The notes below the pieces were generated by a model. It had not been told where the DNA came from, made no database searches, and saw nothing but the letters and a program-made list of their open reading frames with translations. Source: Eublepharis macularius (Eukaryota; Chordata; Lepidosauria; Squamata; Eublepharidae). Taken from it: a stretch of DNA of 64,000 nt. The stretch is from the NCBI RefSeq assembly GCF_028583425.1, contig NC_072801.1, positions 60,651,766 through 60,715,765 of the forward strand, in the 5' to 3' direction. Positions within the stretch are counted from its first letter, which is position 1; the number at the start of each line of letters is the position of its first letter. Both the position numbers and the translations under genes were made by a program. Below, piece after piece: positions 1 through 12,355 of this stretch.

Positions 1-404
1 CCGATATGGGGGGATGCTTCCTCCTTTTTCACTCCAGGTCCATTTTTTTCTATCTGTATCTCCAAAGATGTTGCTGCCTGTGAGATCCGTCCAGTTTGCA
101 GCTGTTTAGTATAGGAATATACATATACAATAGAAAGGAGCAAGCAGAAGAGCAATGAAAAGATCAAAACTGAGATGTGCTGAGTGTGTTTCTGCTTTGT
201 TTCTTTACAGAGTAAAACAAGGAGAGGGGAGAAGATCTTTGCCTCCAAGGATCTTACAGTATAAATGTAAACACCACTGAGGAAGCAAGGTTTTGAGCTC
301 TAAATGTTATGTTTCTATCACATTCTATCCCACTCTTCCTCTAAGAAGCTCACGACAGCTGTCCTCACAACAACCTTGTGAGGTAGGTTTGACTGAGGGA
401 GGTT

Positions 405-916
405 TAGATGTTATGGCTAGTAGCCACTGATGGACCTCCATAAACCCATCTAATCCCCTTTTAAAACCATAATAATAATAACAATAACAACATTCAATTT
501 ATATACCGCCCTTCAGGACAACTTAATGCCCACTCAGAGCGGTTTACAAAATATGACATTATTATCCCCACAACAAAACACCCTGTGAGGTGGGTGGGGC
601 TGAGAGAGCTCCAGAGAGTTGTGACTGCCCCAAGGTCACCCAGCTGGCTTCAAGGGGAGGAGTGGGGAATCAAACCCAGCTCTCCAGATTAGAGTCCCGT
701 GATCTTAACCACTACACCAAACTGGTTCTCTATGCCTGTGCATCTTCTGGCAGCGAATTCCACATTTTAATCACTAGTTGAGCATAAAAGCTTTTCCTTT
801 TGTCCTCCCTGAATCTATTGCCCATCATTATTGCCCCAGAGTTCTCATATTTTGGGAGAGGGAAAAAAGTTCTTCCTACCCACTCCCTAACTCTTCCTTT
901 CCCTCCATAATCCACA
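405..916 (-). mobile_element. CR1 LINE 3' fragment split by a SINE
   Basis: The pieces at about 405-468 (GGCTAGTAGCCACTGATGGA on the plus strand) and 732-916 (the WNSLP region in translation) are consecutive parts of one CR1 3' end, the same region as the longer copy at 25.8 kb. The SINE at 468-731 sits between them. Minus orientation, 5' truncated, clearly decayed. Confidence 0.75.
468..731 (-). mobile_element. tRNA-derived SINE inserted in CR1
   Basis: On the plus strand it starts with an AATAATAATAACAATAACAA tail and ends with the tRNA-like head (CTTAACCACTACACCAAACT). Between are the usual CCAAGGTCACCCAGCTGG and GAATCAAACCCAGC blocks. Minus orientation. It interrupts the CR1 fragment and so is younger. 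Confidence 0.7.
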
Positions 917-2264
917 TCTCTCCCAAATAAATCCTGGTTTTTTTAATAGCATATATTTTGTCAAGATATGCTACGCTAAACAACAGAAGGGAATAATCTT
1001 TCACTTTCCCCCAGTAAATCAATTCCTTCCAAGCCCAAACTGAAGGCAGGAAATGCATTGCAGGCTCTTCTAATCCCCCTGCGGGCCCAAGGCCGGGCGG
1101 ATTTCCTGTTCTGGGCTGTAGCCTGCAAAAGGACCATGCATGAGAATTCGAAAGTAGGGATACAGAGTAGGAAATTGGTTAACCCTTGCCAGCCTGGGAA
1201 ATTAAACCCAATGGAACCAGGCAAGGGGGAGGGATAAAAAGGTGACTAGTACACAGACTCAAACAAGCAGAATTTCCCTCCAGTGGTTCTTCCGAGAGCC
1301 GCGGAGAAAGCGATGGATTCTCATTGCCTCCTAGTAACCAATTAAAAGCTTACAGCAGGGCGCGTGTGATTCTATGGGAGAGGCAGTGGTTTGACCTGAT
1401 TCATAGCCGGCAGCCTTGCAAATAAGGCTGTACAAGTTACTGGTCCATAAAAAGGTTTACTAGCTCTTTTGCCTGGCCGCCCCAAAGGCAATTCTTACTC
1501 AGCATAGCTCTTTGTAGAAAGTGGCTGTTTGTGAGCCGGCATTGGTGGAATGGGACCAGCAGACCCAGACCCAACCCCCCGCCTTTTGCTTTTGGGATGG
1601 GTTCAGCAGTTGTGTGATAGCCACTCAAAGTTTACTGTGATCTGTGTGGGTTTGGTTGATCAGGTCAGCTGTACTTCCTGCCCACATCTTTAAGCCCTCC
1701 TTGCAGCAGACCTTAGGATTTCATCTGGCTTTATTCTAAGGGACATTTTTTTTGTTGCAAATGGACGATTTGGGATTGCTTTATCAAGAAGGAGAATGGT
1801 GTCAGGAGAGGGAGAAACTATAACCATCTCCTGGTTTGTCACTGAAAAAAGCTCAAGATGCTTTCACCCCTCTTAGGGGAAACTTGCCGGTACTCATATC
1901 CCTCCCCCCCAGCAAAGGTAAAAGCAGCTCTAGGATAGCTTTTTTGAATGAGACCATAGCAGGGCAGGAAACAGTTAAAGCATCCCCCCCCCCCCAATCC
2001 TGCAGCTTGATAAAGCAATCCCAGAGGCTACACTTGCAATCCTTCCTCCTTTAAAAGTAAACACGGAAGACATTTTAATGTGGTGTTGAATTCGGCGGCT
2101 GCTTCGGAGTAAGAGGGTTGAAATACGAGGCTTAATCACATGGTCAAGAGTAGCACACCACGCAACGGGCATTTCTGTGAGACTGGATCCCCTGTGGCTC
2201 CAGGGGGAGCCACTGAGTTATGTGAGGCCACATAGATCCTGCAGATACTTTCACATCTGCATCC

Positions 2265-2850
2265 TCCCGATCCACAGTCTGATTTACATTATTTATAGCC
2301 TGCCTTTCTCACGGAGACTCAAGGCAGATTACACAGTGCAATTCAGTACAATCAACAGCTGAGGCATTCAGCCAACAATACAATAGGGTATAGATTGCAG
2401 AAATCTGAAAACAAGCAGAAATCTGATACAGAACTGAAACAAAACAAACAATTTGACTGCAAAATAATTGGACAAAATAAATGACAATAACAGGTAGTGC
2501 ACAGTAGTACAGTCTACAGTCCCTATGCCTTTATTGACACATCTTCTCGAGCCATTTCCTTATAGCACAACCCTATTATGTTTGTAAGAAAGTCCTGTTG
2601 AGCAATTGATACATTTCAGGTGGGTAGCTATGTTGGTCTGTAGTAGAAGAGCTACTGGACCCAAATCTTGCTGATCAATTAAGTTTTGTATAGTTTTTAG
2701 AAAGCTGGAAGAGCGGGAACTTTCCTGACCCCTTCAGGCAGGCTATTCCATAAAGGGGGGTGGGTGGGATCACAGAGAAAGCTTGTGTACGGGCAGCTGT
2801 CACTTTTGCCAAGTTGCAAGCCAGCACCTTCAGAAGGACTGATGAACGAA
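2265..2850. repeat. unclassified interspersed repeat with a SINE-tail fragment
   Basis: Starts near TTATAGCCTGCCTTTCTCAC with an A-rich, C-poor body, and continues with GGCAGGCTATTCCATAAAG typical of a common reptile repeat. A short piece at 2617-2682 (GGTGGGTAGCTATGTTGGTC) is the tail end of the hairpin SINE-like family seen at 5.4 kb. Family not identified. Confidence 0.45.
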
Positions 2851-5357
2851 GTTGCCACAGTGGAGCGCCGGGCAAGAGAGAGAGATGAATCTCCTGCCTA
2901 TATGTCTAAGCCCACGCTTGGGCTTTTGCCGTCTAGGATACATAATATGTGGTCCAATCCCACACTGCACTGCTAACATAAGAGGAACCACATGAATAGG
3001 ACCAAGGAGTTGGTGCATTTCCAAATCACTAGGATTCAAATTACATCCATAGGGGTGAATGACTCCAATGTATGGGCAAGTACTGAGCTGTTAGCTCATC
3101 CCATGTGGTTCCTCTTTGCAGATCTTACTAGTGTAGAGTGGGGCTGAACCACGCAGAAGCCAGTCCTGCAGAACTGCAATACTGTGAATCGGCCCAGGCA
3201 CTGCTGTGGGTAGAATCCGTAAGAGCATTAGCCACACAATGTGGTTGACTATCCGAATAATGGTGCAGCAGCACCAGATCTAGCCACCAGGAAACAGCAA
3301 TCTTGTCACACTAATATGGATTGTACCCTTTTGTCCCCTCTGACCACACAATTAAGTCCAAGCCTCCGCTTTTCTGTACTTCTGAGCAGCTATGGACTGA
3401 CATGTAGACAGCCTGGGCTTGATCCTGCAAATGCAGCCACACCATTCAATCTTAACTGAATCCCCCATTCTCTGAAGCCATTCAAAAAGCAACTAAGGGG
3501 GGTGGGCACGGACTGATCTGCTTCTGCAAGGAAACTGGAAACTTTCTCTTTGATATGTGCATACTTCCCTACCACTTAGAAGGCACATTTGGGCTGCATT
3601 TAGATACCCCAAACTGTATGTTTTCTTTTGCAGCGAATCGTACAAATTAACTCTCAAACACTATAATTGGGAGGATTTCAAAGCTCAGAATATGCTCGCA
3701 AAGTTGTTAGACCTGCTTTGGTATCAAATCAAGAAACCGCCGGCAGTTTTCAAGCTTCCTTCTCCCTGGGGAGCCCTTTCGGCTCTGCACTTTGTCGGCT
3801 GTGGAACGCGGAGCCTCTATGCTCTGCAGAGGATTCGAGGATATATTCGAGCCAACTGAGTGACTCAAGCTATTTTGTTCTTTGAGGTAGAAATTAGCTT
3901 TCTCTCCCGTCCACACACCCGCCCCCCGTCCTGCCTGAATCTTGTGAGGGAATCCTCCTTGCTTCTTAAAGGGTTTCATGACTGCAGTTCTCATTCCTTA
4001 AACAGATCTTTCCCTACAAGTGCAGAACTGGGGAAGGGGGGGGGACTATCCCCCATGCCCTGATTTTACCCGTCCCCCCCATTTGCACTGAACTTCGAGT
4101 TTTGAAATTTGAATGTTTGCACACTGTCTTTCATATGCCCTAATAAAAGAGTTTCGGTGTTTTGTTTTTTGCAGTTTTCAACATGGGGCTACCAGCAATC
4201 TTTGTCTATTATAGGAAATTCCTTTTCCTTAGAATGGGGTGAAGGGAAGGGGCTGCAACCAGGAAAACTGTAACTGGGGTACAGATCTTTACCCCGCTCC
4301 TTGGGACAACAAGGTCTGGTGACAATTGAGTCCCCATTGTAGGTATTCACACTTACAATCTCCCTTCAGTACTTTGGACCAATGAGTAGACACTTTTGCC
4401 CTGATCCCTTGAATGTGGAGATGTTGCAAGTGGGAAAATGGAGGGGAGGCACACTATTGCCTGTACACAACAGACCATATCGTGCTAAGCCACTTGGGTT
4501 CCTTCCAGGGGATTTTCCAGATTAGGCTGGGGCCTGGAGAATTCTGCCCCAGCCCGTTGCCTGTTTAGCCTATTAGATGAAGCTGGACTTGAGTTCTAGA
4601 GGGCACTCTCAGTTCATAGGGGGTGCCAGCCAGGGTGCACTACCCACATCCTGTACCTATCACAGCTGTAGGAGAAGATTGGCAGTCAACATGTTGCCTT
4701 TCAGGGAAGCTTGCCTGACAGACCTTTTACTGATCTCCCATCACGGAGAGTCTCTCTACACAAAACACCTTACATGGGAACACTCAAGCGAAAGATTTTA
4801 CACTTGTTCTCCCATTGTGGTTACACAGACACTGCTAAGGAGACAGAGTACACGTGAATATAAGACCACACAGGAAGTAAGATGTCTTCTGTAGAGAGAC
4901 TCCATGAAAGTTCTGACAAGCATCTGAGGAACTCCAGGGTTCCTAGAAGAAGAATGTGGAAACAGCTGCACTCAGCAAAGTGAGAACCACTTCAGCCAAA
5001 AAGTACTAATTAAGTGCCAACATGCCTTCCCTGGTTCAGCCAGACAGAGCCATTCACGCCCCAGGCGAAAGGGCAGAGCTGTTTGCCACTTACGTCAGTG
5101 GGTGGGGAAGGCGAGAGACACCCTCTGTTGCTTCCCCTACAGCAGCCGATACAAGCCTGCTGAGCTGCTTTTCAAAATGGGGTCAGGGTAAGTTAGAAGG
5201 TGAGGAAACACTAGAGGATTCTGGGAAATCAAATTGGCCTTATGCTCTGTGGCCACCAGATCAGTAACAGACAGGGGTAAGCTGTGAGGAAGCTCAAGAG
5301 CGAGGGACAATGTGGAAACCCCTTCCTGCCAAATCTTCACCTCCCCAATTCTGCAGG

Positions 5358-5845
5358 AATTGAGTCCAGTGGCACCTTAGAGACCGACAAGATTTTCAGG
5401 GTATAATCTTTTGAAAGCTCATACCCAGGGTCTTTTTTCTGGGAAAAGAGGTGGTGGAACTCAGTGGTGGAACTCAAGACCGCACAATGACATCACTTTG
5501 GGTCAGCTGCAACAAGGGGGGAGTTTTTTAAAGTTTAAATTGCCCTCTGCAGAAATGGTCACGTGGCCGGTGGCCCCGCCCCCTGATCTCCAGACAGAGG
5601 GGAGTTTGGATTGCCCTCCACACCGCCAAGCGGCGCGGAGGGCAATCTAAACTCCCCTTTGTCTGGAGATCAGGGGGTGGGGCAGTGGCCATGTGACCAT
5701 TTTAAGAGGTGCCGGAACTCCGTTCCACCGCGTTCCCGCTGGAAAAAAACCCTGCTCATACCCTGAAAACTTTGGTCTCTAAGGTGCTGCTGAACTCAAA
5801 TCCTGCTGTTCTACTGCAGACCAGAATGGCCACCCACCTGAAAAT
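5358..5845 (+). mobile_element. hairpin SINE-like element interrupted by a hAT MITE
   Basis: Left arm GAGTCCAGTGGCACCTTAGA at 5362 and right arm GTCTCTAAGGTGCTGCTGAA near 5785 are inverted copies. The tail CTGTTCTACTGCAGACCAGA leads to ACCCACCTGAAA. A second element (5426-5754) is inserted between the arms. Partial copies of the same family occur near 2.6, 28.7 and 56.9 kb. Confidence 0.7.
5426..5754. mobile_element. palindromic hAT-type MITE, copy 1
   Basis: CAGGGT...ACCCTG ends, flanked on both sides by the perfect 8-base duplication CTCATACC (5418-5425 and 5755-5762). The core is a long hairpin around GGCCCCGCCCCCTGATCTCC and its complement. An extra stretch (about 5475-5550) makes it longer than the other copies. 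Non-autonomous, no coding capacity. Confidence 0.9.
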
Positions 5846-6317
5846 ATCCACAATTCTCAGCATTCCCAGAGGCCTGCACAAGGTGGGGTGTCGCTGCCCT
5901 TTTCTCTCATTCTCAGTTGCACTTAACTGTCCATGCTCTTAGCGCATATTCAGTCTTCAGCAGGCAGAATATTCTCTTTTTGGTCATTTACAAAACCATT
6001 TTTGCATTCCTGGATCGTCCCCGACATACACAAAGACCTCTTCCTGGCCTATGGGTACTCTGGTTTTGCTGCTTGCATTCTTACTGCTGGGCTAGCCACA
6101 TTGCTATTTGACAAGGTGATGAATGATGTACACTTGCCAACTGAACTCCTCCCTTGAGATCTGGAGGGGAAAAGGCATACACCAACACCCATCGGACAAG
6201 GCAGGGTAGCTTGCCAGTTGGATGGCTGCCCCAGATTTTTGCTCCCTGCTGGTGTTGTGCTGCCTTTAGTAGAGGAACCTGCTTATTGGCTAGAGCAGGA
6301 GCAACCAGCAGTTCCAA

Positions 6318-6530
6318 TAGGGTTACCAACCTCCAGCTGGAGCCTGGCGATTTCATAGAATTACAACTGATCCCCAGATGACAGAGATTAGTGGAGGAAA
6401 TGACAGCTTTGGACAGTGAACTGTATGGCATCATACCCTACTGAGGTCCTTCCCCTCCCCAAGCCCTGCCCTCCCCAGGCTTCATGTCCAAATCTCCAGA
6501 AATGTCCCAAACAGGAGCTGGCAACCCTAG
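6318..6530 (+). mobile_element. AGGGTTGCCA-type dispersed repeat (MITE-like)
   Basis: Opens AGGGTTACCAACCTCCAG and closes CAGGAGCTGGCAACCCTA; the ends are imperfect inverted repeats. Internal landmarks are AATTACAACTGATCCCCAGA and TATGGCATCATACCCTACTG. The same element occurs about ten times in the window; the copies near 8.0 and 15.9 kb show 7-8-base target duplications. Confidence 0.75.
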
Positions 6531-6542
6531 TTCCAGAGGGTA

Positions 6543-6655
6543 GCCGTCCAAAACAACAAAGAGTCCTGCAGCATCTTAAAGATGAACAAATTTATTGTGG
6601 CAAGAATTTCTGTGAATTATGGTCTGCACTATCAAATGCATGAAGGGCTCTGTTT
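6543..6655 (+). mobile_element. partial hairpin SINE-like element (one arm)
   Basis: AGAGTCCTGCAGCATCTTAA and AACAAATTTATTGTGGCA match the left arm of the element at 38969-39183. The other arm is missing. Confidence 0.55.
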
Positions 6656-7254
6656 AGTAGACTCTCTCACTACACAGGGCTGAAGGGCGACTGGAGGAGT
6701 TATTGTAAAGAAAGACTAAAAATTAGTTTTCCAGGACACAGGGCAGTGATGGGGTGAAAACAAAAAACAGTCAAAAGAATAAACAATTCATTCGGAGTGG
6801 GTAGGAGCATGCCCAATTGTTGACCAGTTGGCAAAGTAAGATGAACCTGAATAGGGTCTACGGACCTGTAAGGCTGAACAATTACTATTTGTAGGTAACT
6901 GACCAGTTCAAGTCCCTATCAAGTCCAGCTCTGAAAGTAACAGATCTGCATATGAATCCCAGCTCCGCAGCTTCTCCCTGGATTCTCCTGCCTGCTGAAG
7001 TATATTGCTGTACATACGCATACCTGCCTTACAGTGCCTCCTCCTCACCACTAGGGGTGCTGTGGGTCAGATCCAGCAAGAATCAAAATGAGGGCTTTAT
7101 TATTTCTTTCACAGCTCCCAAGCAGCGAAAAAGTGGCCTACCTCACCAGATGGTTGTGAAAGCAGACACTCTGAAAGAAAGTTAAATAGCCTGAAAATTA
7201 AAAGTTCTGTATGAATTTTTATAAATAAAAATGTGGAAGAGGGAAATATTGAAG

Positions 7255-7440
7255 GTAGGGTTTGAGGAATTCTGGGAGACTTGGGAAATAGAGTCTGGGG
7301 AGGGACCTCAACAGGGTATAATGCCATAGATTCCACCCCTCCAAAGCAGCCATTTTCTTCAGGAGAACCTCTCTCTGTGGTCTGGAGATCAACTCTTGTT
7401 TCAGGAGATCTCCAGGCACCACCTGGAGATTGGCAACACT
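7255..7440 (-). mobile_element. AGGGTTGCCA-type repeat, partial, minus orientation
   Basis: Reads GGGTATAATGCCATAGATTC and then TCCAGGCACCACCTGGAGAT, ending near TTGGCAACACTC. One end has decayed. Confidence 0.65.
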
Positions 7441-8027
7441 CAACAGGGGAAACAGATGGGGTCAGATCACAAGGGCTGGGAATCAGGAGTCGGACTTGGG
7501 ACTCCTGTATTTTTTGAAGAAATATGAAAGATATTTGAGGGCAAGACAGGAAAAACGGATCTCCTGTGGTCGCTAGGAAGTTAAAGGGCAACCCAGATCG
7601 GAGAAGACTAGCGGGTGGCCCCAAGATGTGCCTCCCTCCATTTCTTTGGCCTGCACTCCAGGGTCAAGCCAGAACTGATGAGATCCTATTTCAGAATGAA
7701 AACGGAGCCCCTACAAATGTTTTTGGTTAAACACAAAATTGTTGGCTGGTGCCAAAGGGCTCTGAAAAACAGCTGCCGCCAGGCCCCCTGGGGGTTGGGT
7801 CGGATGTATGTAGCCAGTGCTGAGGTTTCAGATAGGGGAGAGGGAAAGCACAGTGTGTGAGCATGCAGGATTGCTAAACCCTGCTAAAAGTCTACACTTA
7901 CTCTGTGTGTGTCTTTGCAAAAGTGCTGCACTCTCCCGTTTCAGTGCTTATAAACACAGTCTGCTCCTTGATTGCTGTACCAAGCAGTAACTGCTGTGTT
8001 TAAATGCTGCATGAGGGATTGGCAGCT

Positions 8028-8244
8028 AGGACTGCCAGCCTCCAGATAGTGGCTGGAGATCTTCCAGAATTACAACCGATCTCCAGACTGCTAAGATCAG
8101 TTCCCCTGGAGGAAATGGCTGATTTGGAGGGTGGACTTTATGGCATTATACCCTGCTGAGGTCCCTCCGCCCCAACCCCACCCTCTCCAGACACCTCCCC
8201 CTAAATCTCCAGGAATTTCCCAACCTGGAGCTGGCAACCCTATC
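8028..8244 (+). mobile_element. AGGGTTGCCA-type repeat with target duplication
   Basis: Full-length copy from AGGACTGCCAGCCTCCAG to CTGGCAACCCTATC. GGCAGCT is present on both sides (8021-8027 and 8245-8251), a 7-base match in a probable 8-base duplication, which points to a hAT-like cut-and-paste origin. Confidence 0.75.
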
Positions 8245-11200
8245 GGCAGCTTGTAGGCCCAGGGCCAAAGCTAGCCCATTGAGGACTATCAGCACAAAGT
8301 CAAGACTGGGGGAAACTAAGGGAACTGTGGTAGTGACAACTGCCTTGGTTGGAAGTCTAGTTTGCAGCTCTGTGAAGGGGGGCCCCTGGTGCCTCAATCC
8401 AGGGTTCCCACAGTTGCCGCAGGAAAACTCCCGACAGTTTACCCCAATGCCCACTACTTGGTGGTGATTGGCAGGAGGTGGGAAACTGCCTGACGATCAC
8501 CTACCACTGCCCGGTGCAGGCAAACATACAGCATGTGCAGTCCCAAGTGTGTGTGTGATGACATCACTTCCTGAAGTGTTGTCATCACGTTGGTGCTGGG
8601 AGCGTGCACATGTGTGAGAACTGGTGTCCCGGTGAGTACTGGGTCCCCCACCCCCGCTGGGAGGGCATAAGGATCTGGCCAATCTACCTCTTCGCAATGG
8701 CTTTCCCTTAAAATTAGTTGTTGGCCGGGGCAAACAGCCTTGAGAGCAGGGGCGGAGTGAGGCATTAAAGCAGCCTTGGAGCCATGCGACATCTGTGGGG
8801 CCAGCAGTGCCAGAGGGTCAATTTGTCTTGGAGCCGGTGTGCAGCAGTAACCGTGGGTGCAAGATTTCCCGTTATGGGCATGCCTACCCCTCGGCTCAAC
8901 TTGCTTGGCCCAGCAGTGGCTCTGCAGAGCAGCAGCCCAGTGGCAACTTTGCCAGTAAGCTCAAGGGCCAGTTTGCCCCGCTAGAGAGGAACAGGCATTA
9001 ACCAGGGAAGGAAGACTGGTCGTGTATTTATTTGCTCCTAAGACGTAGTTCTCCTTGATGCACCAATTGTACTACTTTACAGGTCTCCCAGGGTGGAACG
9101 CTCCCTCACAAAAATCACCACCCTGCACTTCAAAAACTAACATTTCAGGAGAAAGGGATCGACATGCTAGCTTTCTAGATAAAGGGAGAATTTTGTGGAG
9201 GTCTTTGTAGGGCAGCGTTCTGCCATTTTGCATTAGATCCACCCCCACCCCCATTGCATGACAGGGGCATCAACTGAAGCGGGGCAGAACAGAGATGCAG
9301 CTCAGAAGACGGGCTTGTGGCCTTTTCTTCCCAGCCCTACCCAGTTTCTGGCAACTTGCGGAGCTGGTTGCTTAATGCCGCGTGCCAGGAGTTGTGAAAT
9401 ATATAGCAACGGAAAGGTTCCCGAAGGAGCATATGTGGCAATGAATGGAATTTGGCAACAGGACCCATCCTTTTCACTAGTTACTGAGTCACCCTTTCGG
9501 GAGCTCCCAGTACCCTCCCGACACCTTTGCTAATTCTCCTGTATGCACTCATCCTCTTCAGCCCTGGTTCCCTCACCAGTGCTCCTGTCCTGACCCACCT
9601 CTGAATACCACGCCAAGCTCCTCTGCTCCACCTGAGTGCCACAGGACTCTGCTCGTGAACAGGGATGTGACAGAACTGCACAGCCACCCCATCCCAGAGG
9701 GCCATCAGTAGTTGGCAGCTCTGACTTACATTGGGAGCCGCCTTCCAAAGCAAATTGAGACCAGCTCTGACAGGGCTCGGGCCATTCTGTCAGGAATTAG
9801 AAGAATCCGCTCCATAAACACTGCTTACCACAAACCCTCAAAATGTTGCAAATCACAGATGTTTTCTCCCAAACAAACTGCTGGGATCTGTTCCCTCCTG
9901 TCCCAGAGAACCTAGGCAAGCTGCCGCATAACCCACCCCCTCCCGACAGTGAATATGACGAGGAGGGGTGGACTTAAATGAATGGGAGAGGGGAGAAGGA
10001 AGATATTGTGTGTGGAGGGGACGGGAGAAGAATAAGGTCGTGGGGACAGCTGCAAATGGCAGGCCGTAGGAAGCGTGGGCCCTTGGTCAGCAAAATTACT
10101 GCCAAATCATTTTATGGATTGGAGAGGGGGGATGAAGTGACTGCATATCTGCACTTTGGGATTCTCCTTGTTAAAAGACCATCCTTTGCCATCCCTCGTA
10201 CGCTAGCAAGACAGCCACATCAAGTTTACATCATTTTTTATTTACATGGTTTGATATAGTTAATTTCTCCAACTACTACAAGTGACAGCTATGCAGTGCT
10301 CCCGTCATGTCCCCTCTGGCACAAGACAGGCATCAGGGCATCTCAGGAAGTACTGAAAATAAATCAGCCATTACATTTGCGAGCATTGATTAATGATAAT
10401 GTACACACTCTGATCAAGCAACATGATCAAGCGGCACCCTGTCTAGCAGGAGATTCAGGTACTCGGCTTACTGGCATTTGCCACCTCTGAATTACCCGAA
10501 GCTCCCTTTAAATATCATTAAGGTAAAGTGTTCAAACACACAAACTGAGCTTTTTCATGATCATTAGATGATTTCTGAAGCCTGCAACATATGTACAAAG
10601 GCCATGAAGACTAGAAATTACCTCTGTAGTTACATTCAAGTGCCAGACCACATTTGACTTGGCTCTCCTTTTTCTCTTTCCAATGACTGGTTTAGGCCAG
10701 CAACTAATTTTGTCAGAGGGCCACCTTGAAAAAGAAGGGGTGAATAAAAGGCAAAGACTGCTCCACTAAAGTTGACTAGCCCCATTAACAAAGTCTGTTC
10801 CTTTTTACATCATGGGTTTGCACCCCTTAAGAGACCCAGAGTGCAAACCCAAGATGACCCATTTTAAGGGTACTATCTGAATTACGATACAGCAGAAAAA
10901 AGCAAAAAAAAAATCATTTACAAAATATCAACGACAGCCAATATTAATATAAATATGGTTTTTAAATAAATATTTCAGGGGGAAGGGTACACGTATTTTG
11001 TCCCAGAACTCACCAAAACACCAATCTCAGGGCACAAATCAAGGGTTAGCAATCTGAGGACATTCAGTTGTTCTTAACATTCTAAACACCTGGATGAGGG
11101 AAACAGTTAAAAGTTGGAAAGTTGCAAAAAACTCCAAATCAGAGTGCTCTTCTACAGGTTTTGTGAAACATGTTGGGGGAGGGAATCCTCCCAGTTAAAT

Positions 11201-11714
11201 TCCTAAACTCTCCTCCAAACCCACCATAATGGAGAAATAGCAAGGCATAGTTCAAGATAAATGATCGAACCTGGCACAAAACGTTTTGTTTAAAAAACAA
11301 CAACCCCCAAATGAAATACCATATTCTCTTGCACAAGAATCTCTCTGGAAAGCAGCTGATTCAGTTTCTCTTCCTCTGTCTCTCTCTCAAAAACATGCAT
11401 ACTGATTGGGATGTTTTCAGTCTCTTAAAAACCTGCCAAAGTATTAATACACACAGAAGTGGAAAGAGGGCATTTGCTCAGAAATATTTAACAGCATCTT
11501 CGTTTGCTTCGATTAGAGTCTGCCATCTAGTGGCTACAAGTGGTTTTGCTCGATAGCAAATTCAGCAGTGTCCAAAGGGGGAAGGCAGAACCATGTCCTT
11601 TGAAGATGGTTGCATGATCTTGTTCAATGCTTTACACCTCTTTCTCCTCTGCGGATGGATACATTATTCCTGGGATGGAAGAGTTTGGCACACAAACTTT
11701 CACTGGTGACTCTG

Positions 11715-11720
11715 TTTATT
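11715..11720 (-). promoter_or_regulatory. EPS8L1: candidate EPS8L1 polyadenylation signal (AATAAA on minus strand)
   Basis: The plus strand reads TTTATT here, giving AATAAA on the transcribed strand about 640 bases past the stop codon. It is the first canonical hexamer I find in that direction. A second one lies near 10,237-10,242, so a longer 3'UTR is possible. The 3'UTR between would include the SINE at about 11,980-12,200. Only the hexamer is seen; the cleavage site is an inference. Confidence 0.35.
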
Positions 11721-11979
11721 TTTTTTCCAACCAAGGGTAAGCAGAGAAAGCAAGGCATAGGGATGACTTGCTTAGCAATATCATCAGTAGCTGCGACCTG
11801 ATGCTGATAGGAAATGGAGATGGAACCATGACTACAAACATTATTATGCAGTGTGACCTTGAACTAATACCTATGTGCCACAAGGATTACTTTAATGCAG
11901 ATATACAACTACAAAATCCATGATGCAGTGCAACATATGCAATAATTGCCAGGCATGACATTTAACTGAAGAACTGAGA

Positions 11980-12200
11980 AAGTAGTGAACAGTGGCTCAG
12001 CAGCAGGTCACTTGCTGAGGATTTAAGTTCAATCTGCAGCGTCTCCAGTCAAAGGATATCAGGTAGCAGGTGTTGGGAGATGTCCCTCTCCCTCTCTTAG
12101 CTGATGTTCTGGAGAGTCACTGTCAGTCAGAGTAAACGATACTGGGCTATAAGGACCAATGAGCTGACTTGGTAAAAGGCAACTCATATGTGTAAATATG
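11980..12200 (-). mobile_element. tRNA-derived SINE (AGCTGCCTTATACTGA family)
   Basis: Plus strand shows AGTGGCTCAGCAGCAGGTCA, then CAGCGTCTCCAGTCAAAGGATATC, a GTCAGAGTAAACGATACTGG block and ACCAATGAGCTGACTTGG. It is one of several copies (24.4, 40.1, 60.3, 62.8, 63.7 kb). It falls within the likely EPS8L1 3'UTR. Confidence 0.6.
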
Positions 12201-12355
12201 AATGTAACAACATCATTGGGCTTAATGGATGTTGGTAGACATGGAGTGAAAAATTGGTGCTGTTTAGTAGTGTTGTTGTTCTTCTGAATCGGCTATCCTA
12301 CAGTTCCCCATTGCTTCTGCCGAGGGCACTCTTGCACTGGAGCCTGGGGGAGGTC

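Larger units (their letters stand above)
1..11690. other. intergenic DNA downstream of EPS8L1
   Basis: No gene is supported here. Translated segments are short and match no family I know. The stretch holds a split CR1 fragment, SINEs, several copies of the AGGGTTGCCA repeat and a nested hAT MITE, each listed separately. About 10.2-11.6 kb is nearly repeat-free and AT-rich; it could include a longer EPS8L1 3'UTR or conserved non-coding sequence. Confidence 0.6.

Noticed and set aside
5933-6157. A 74-codon plus-strand ORF with a hydrophobic stretch (SGFAACILTAGLATLLF)
   Set aside because: No splice context, no family match and it runs to the edge of a repeat; not supported.
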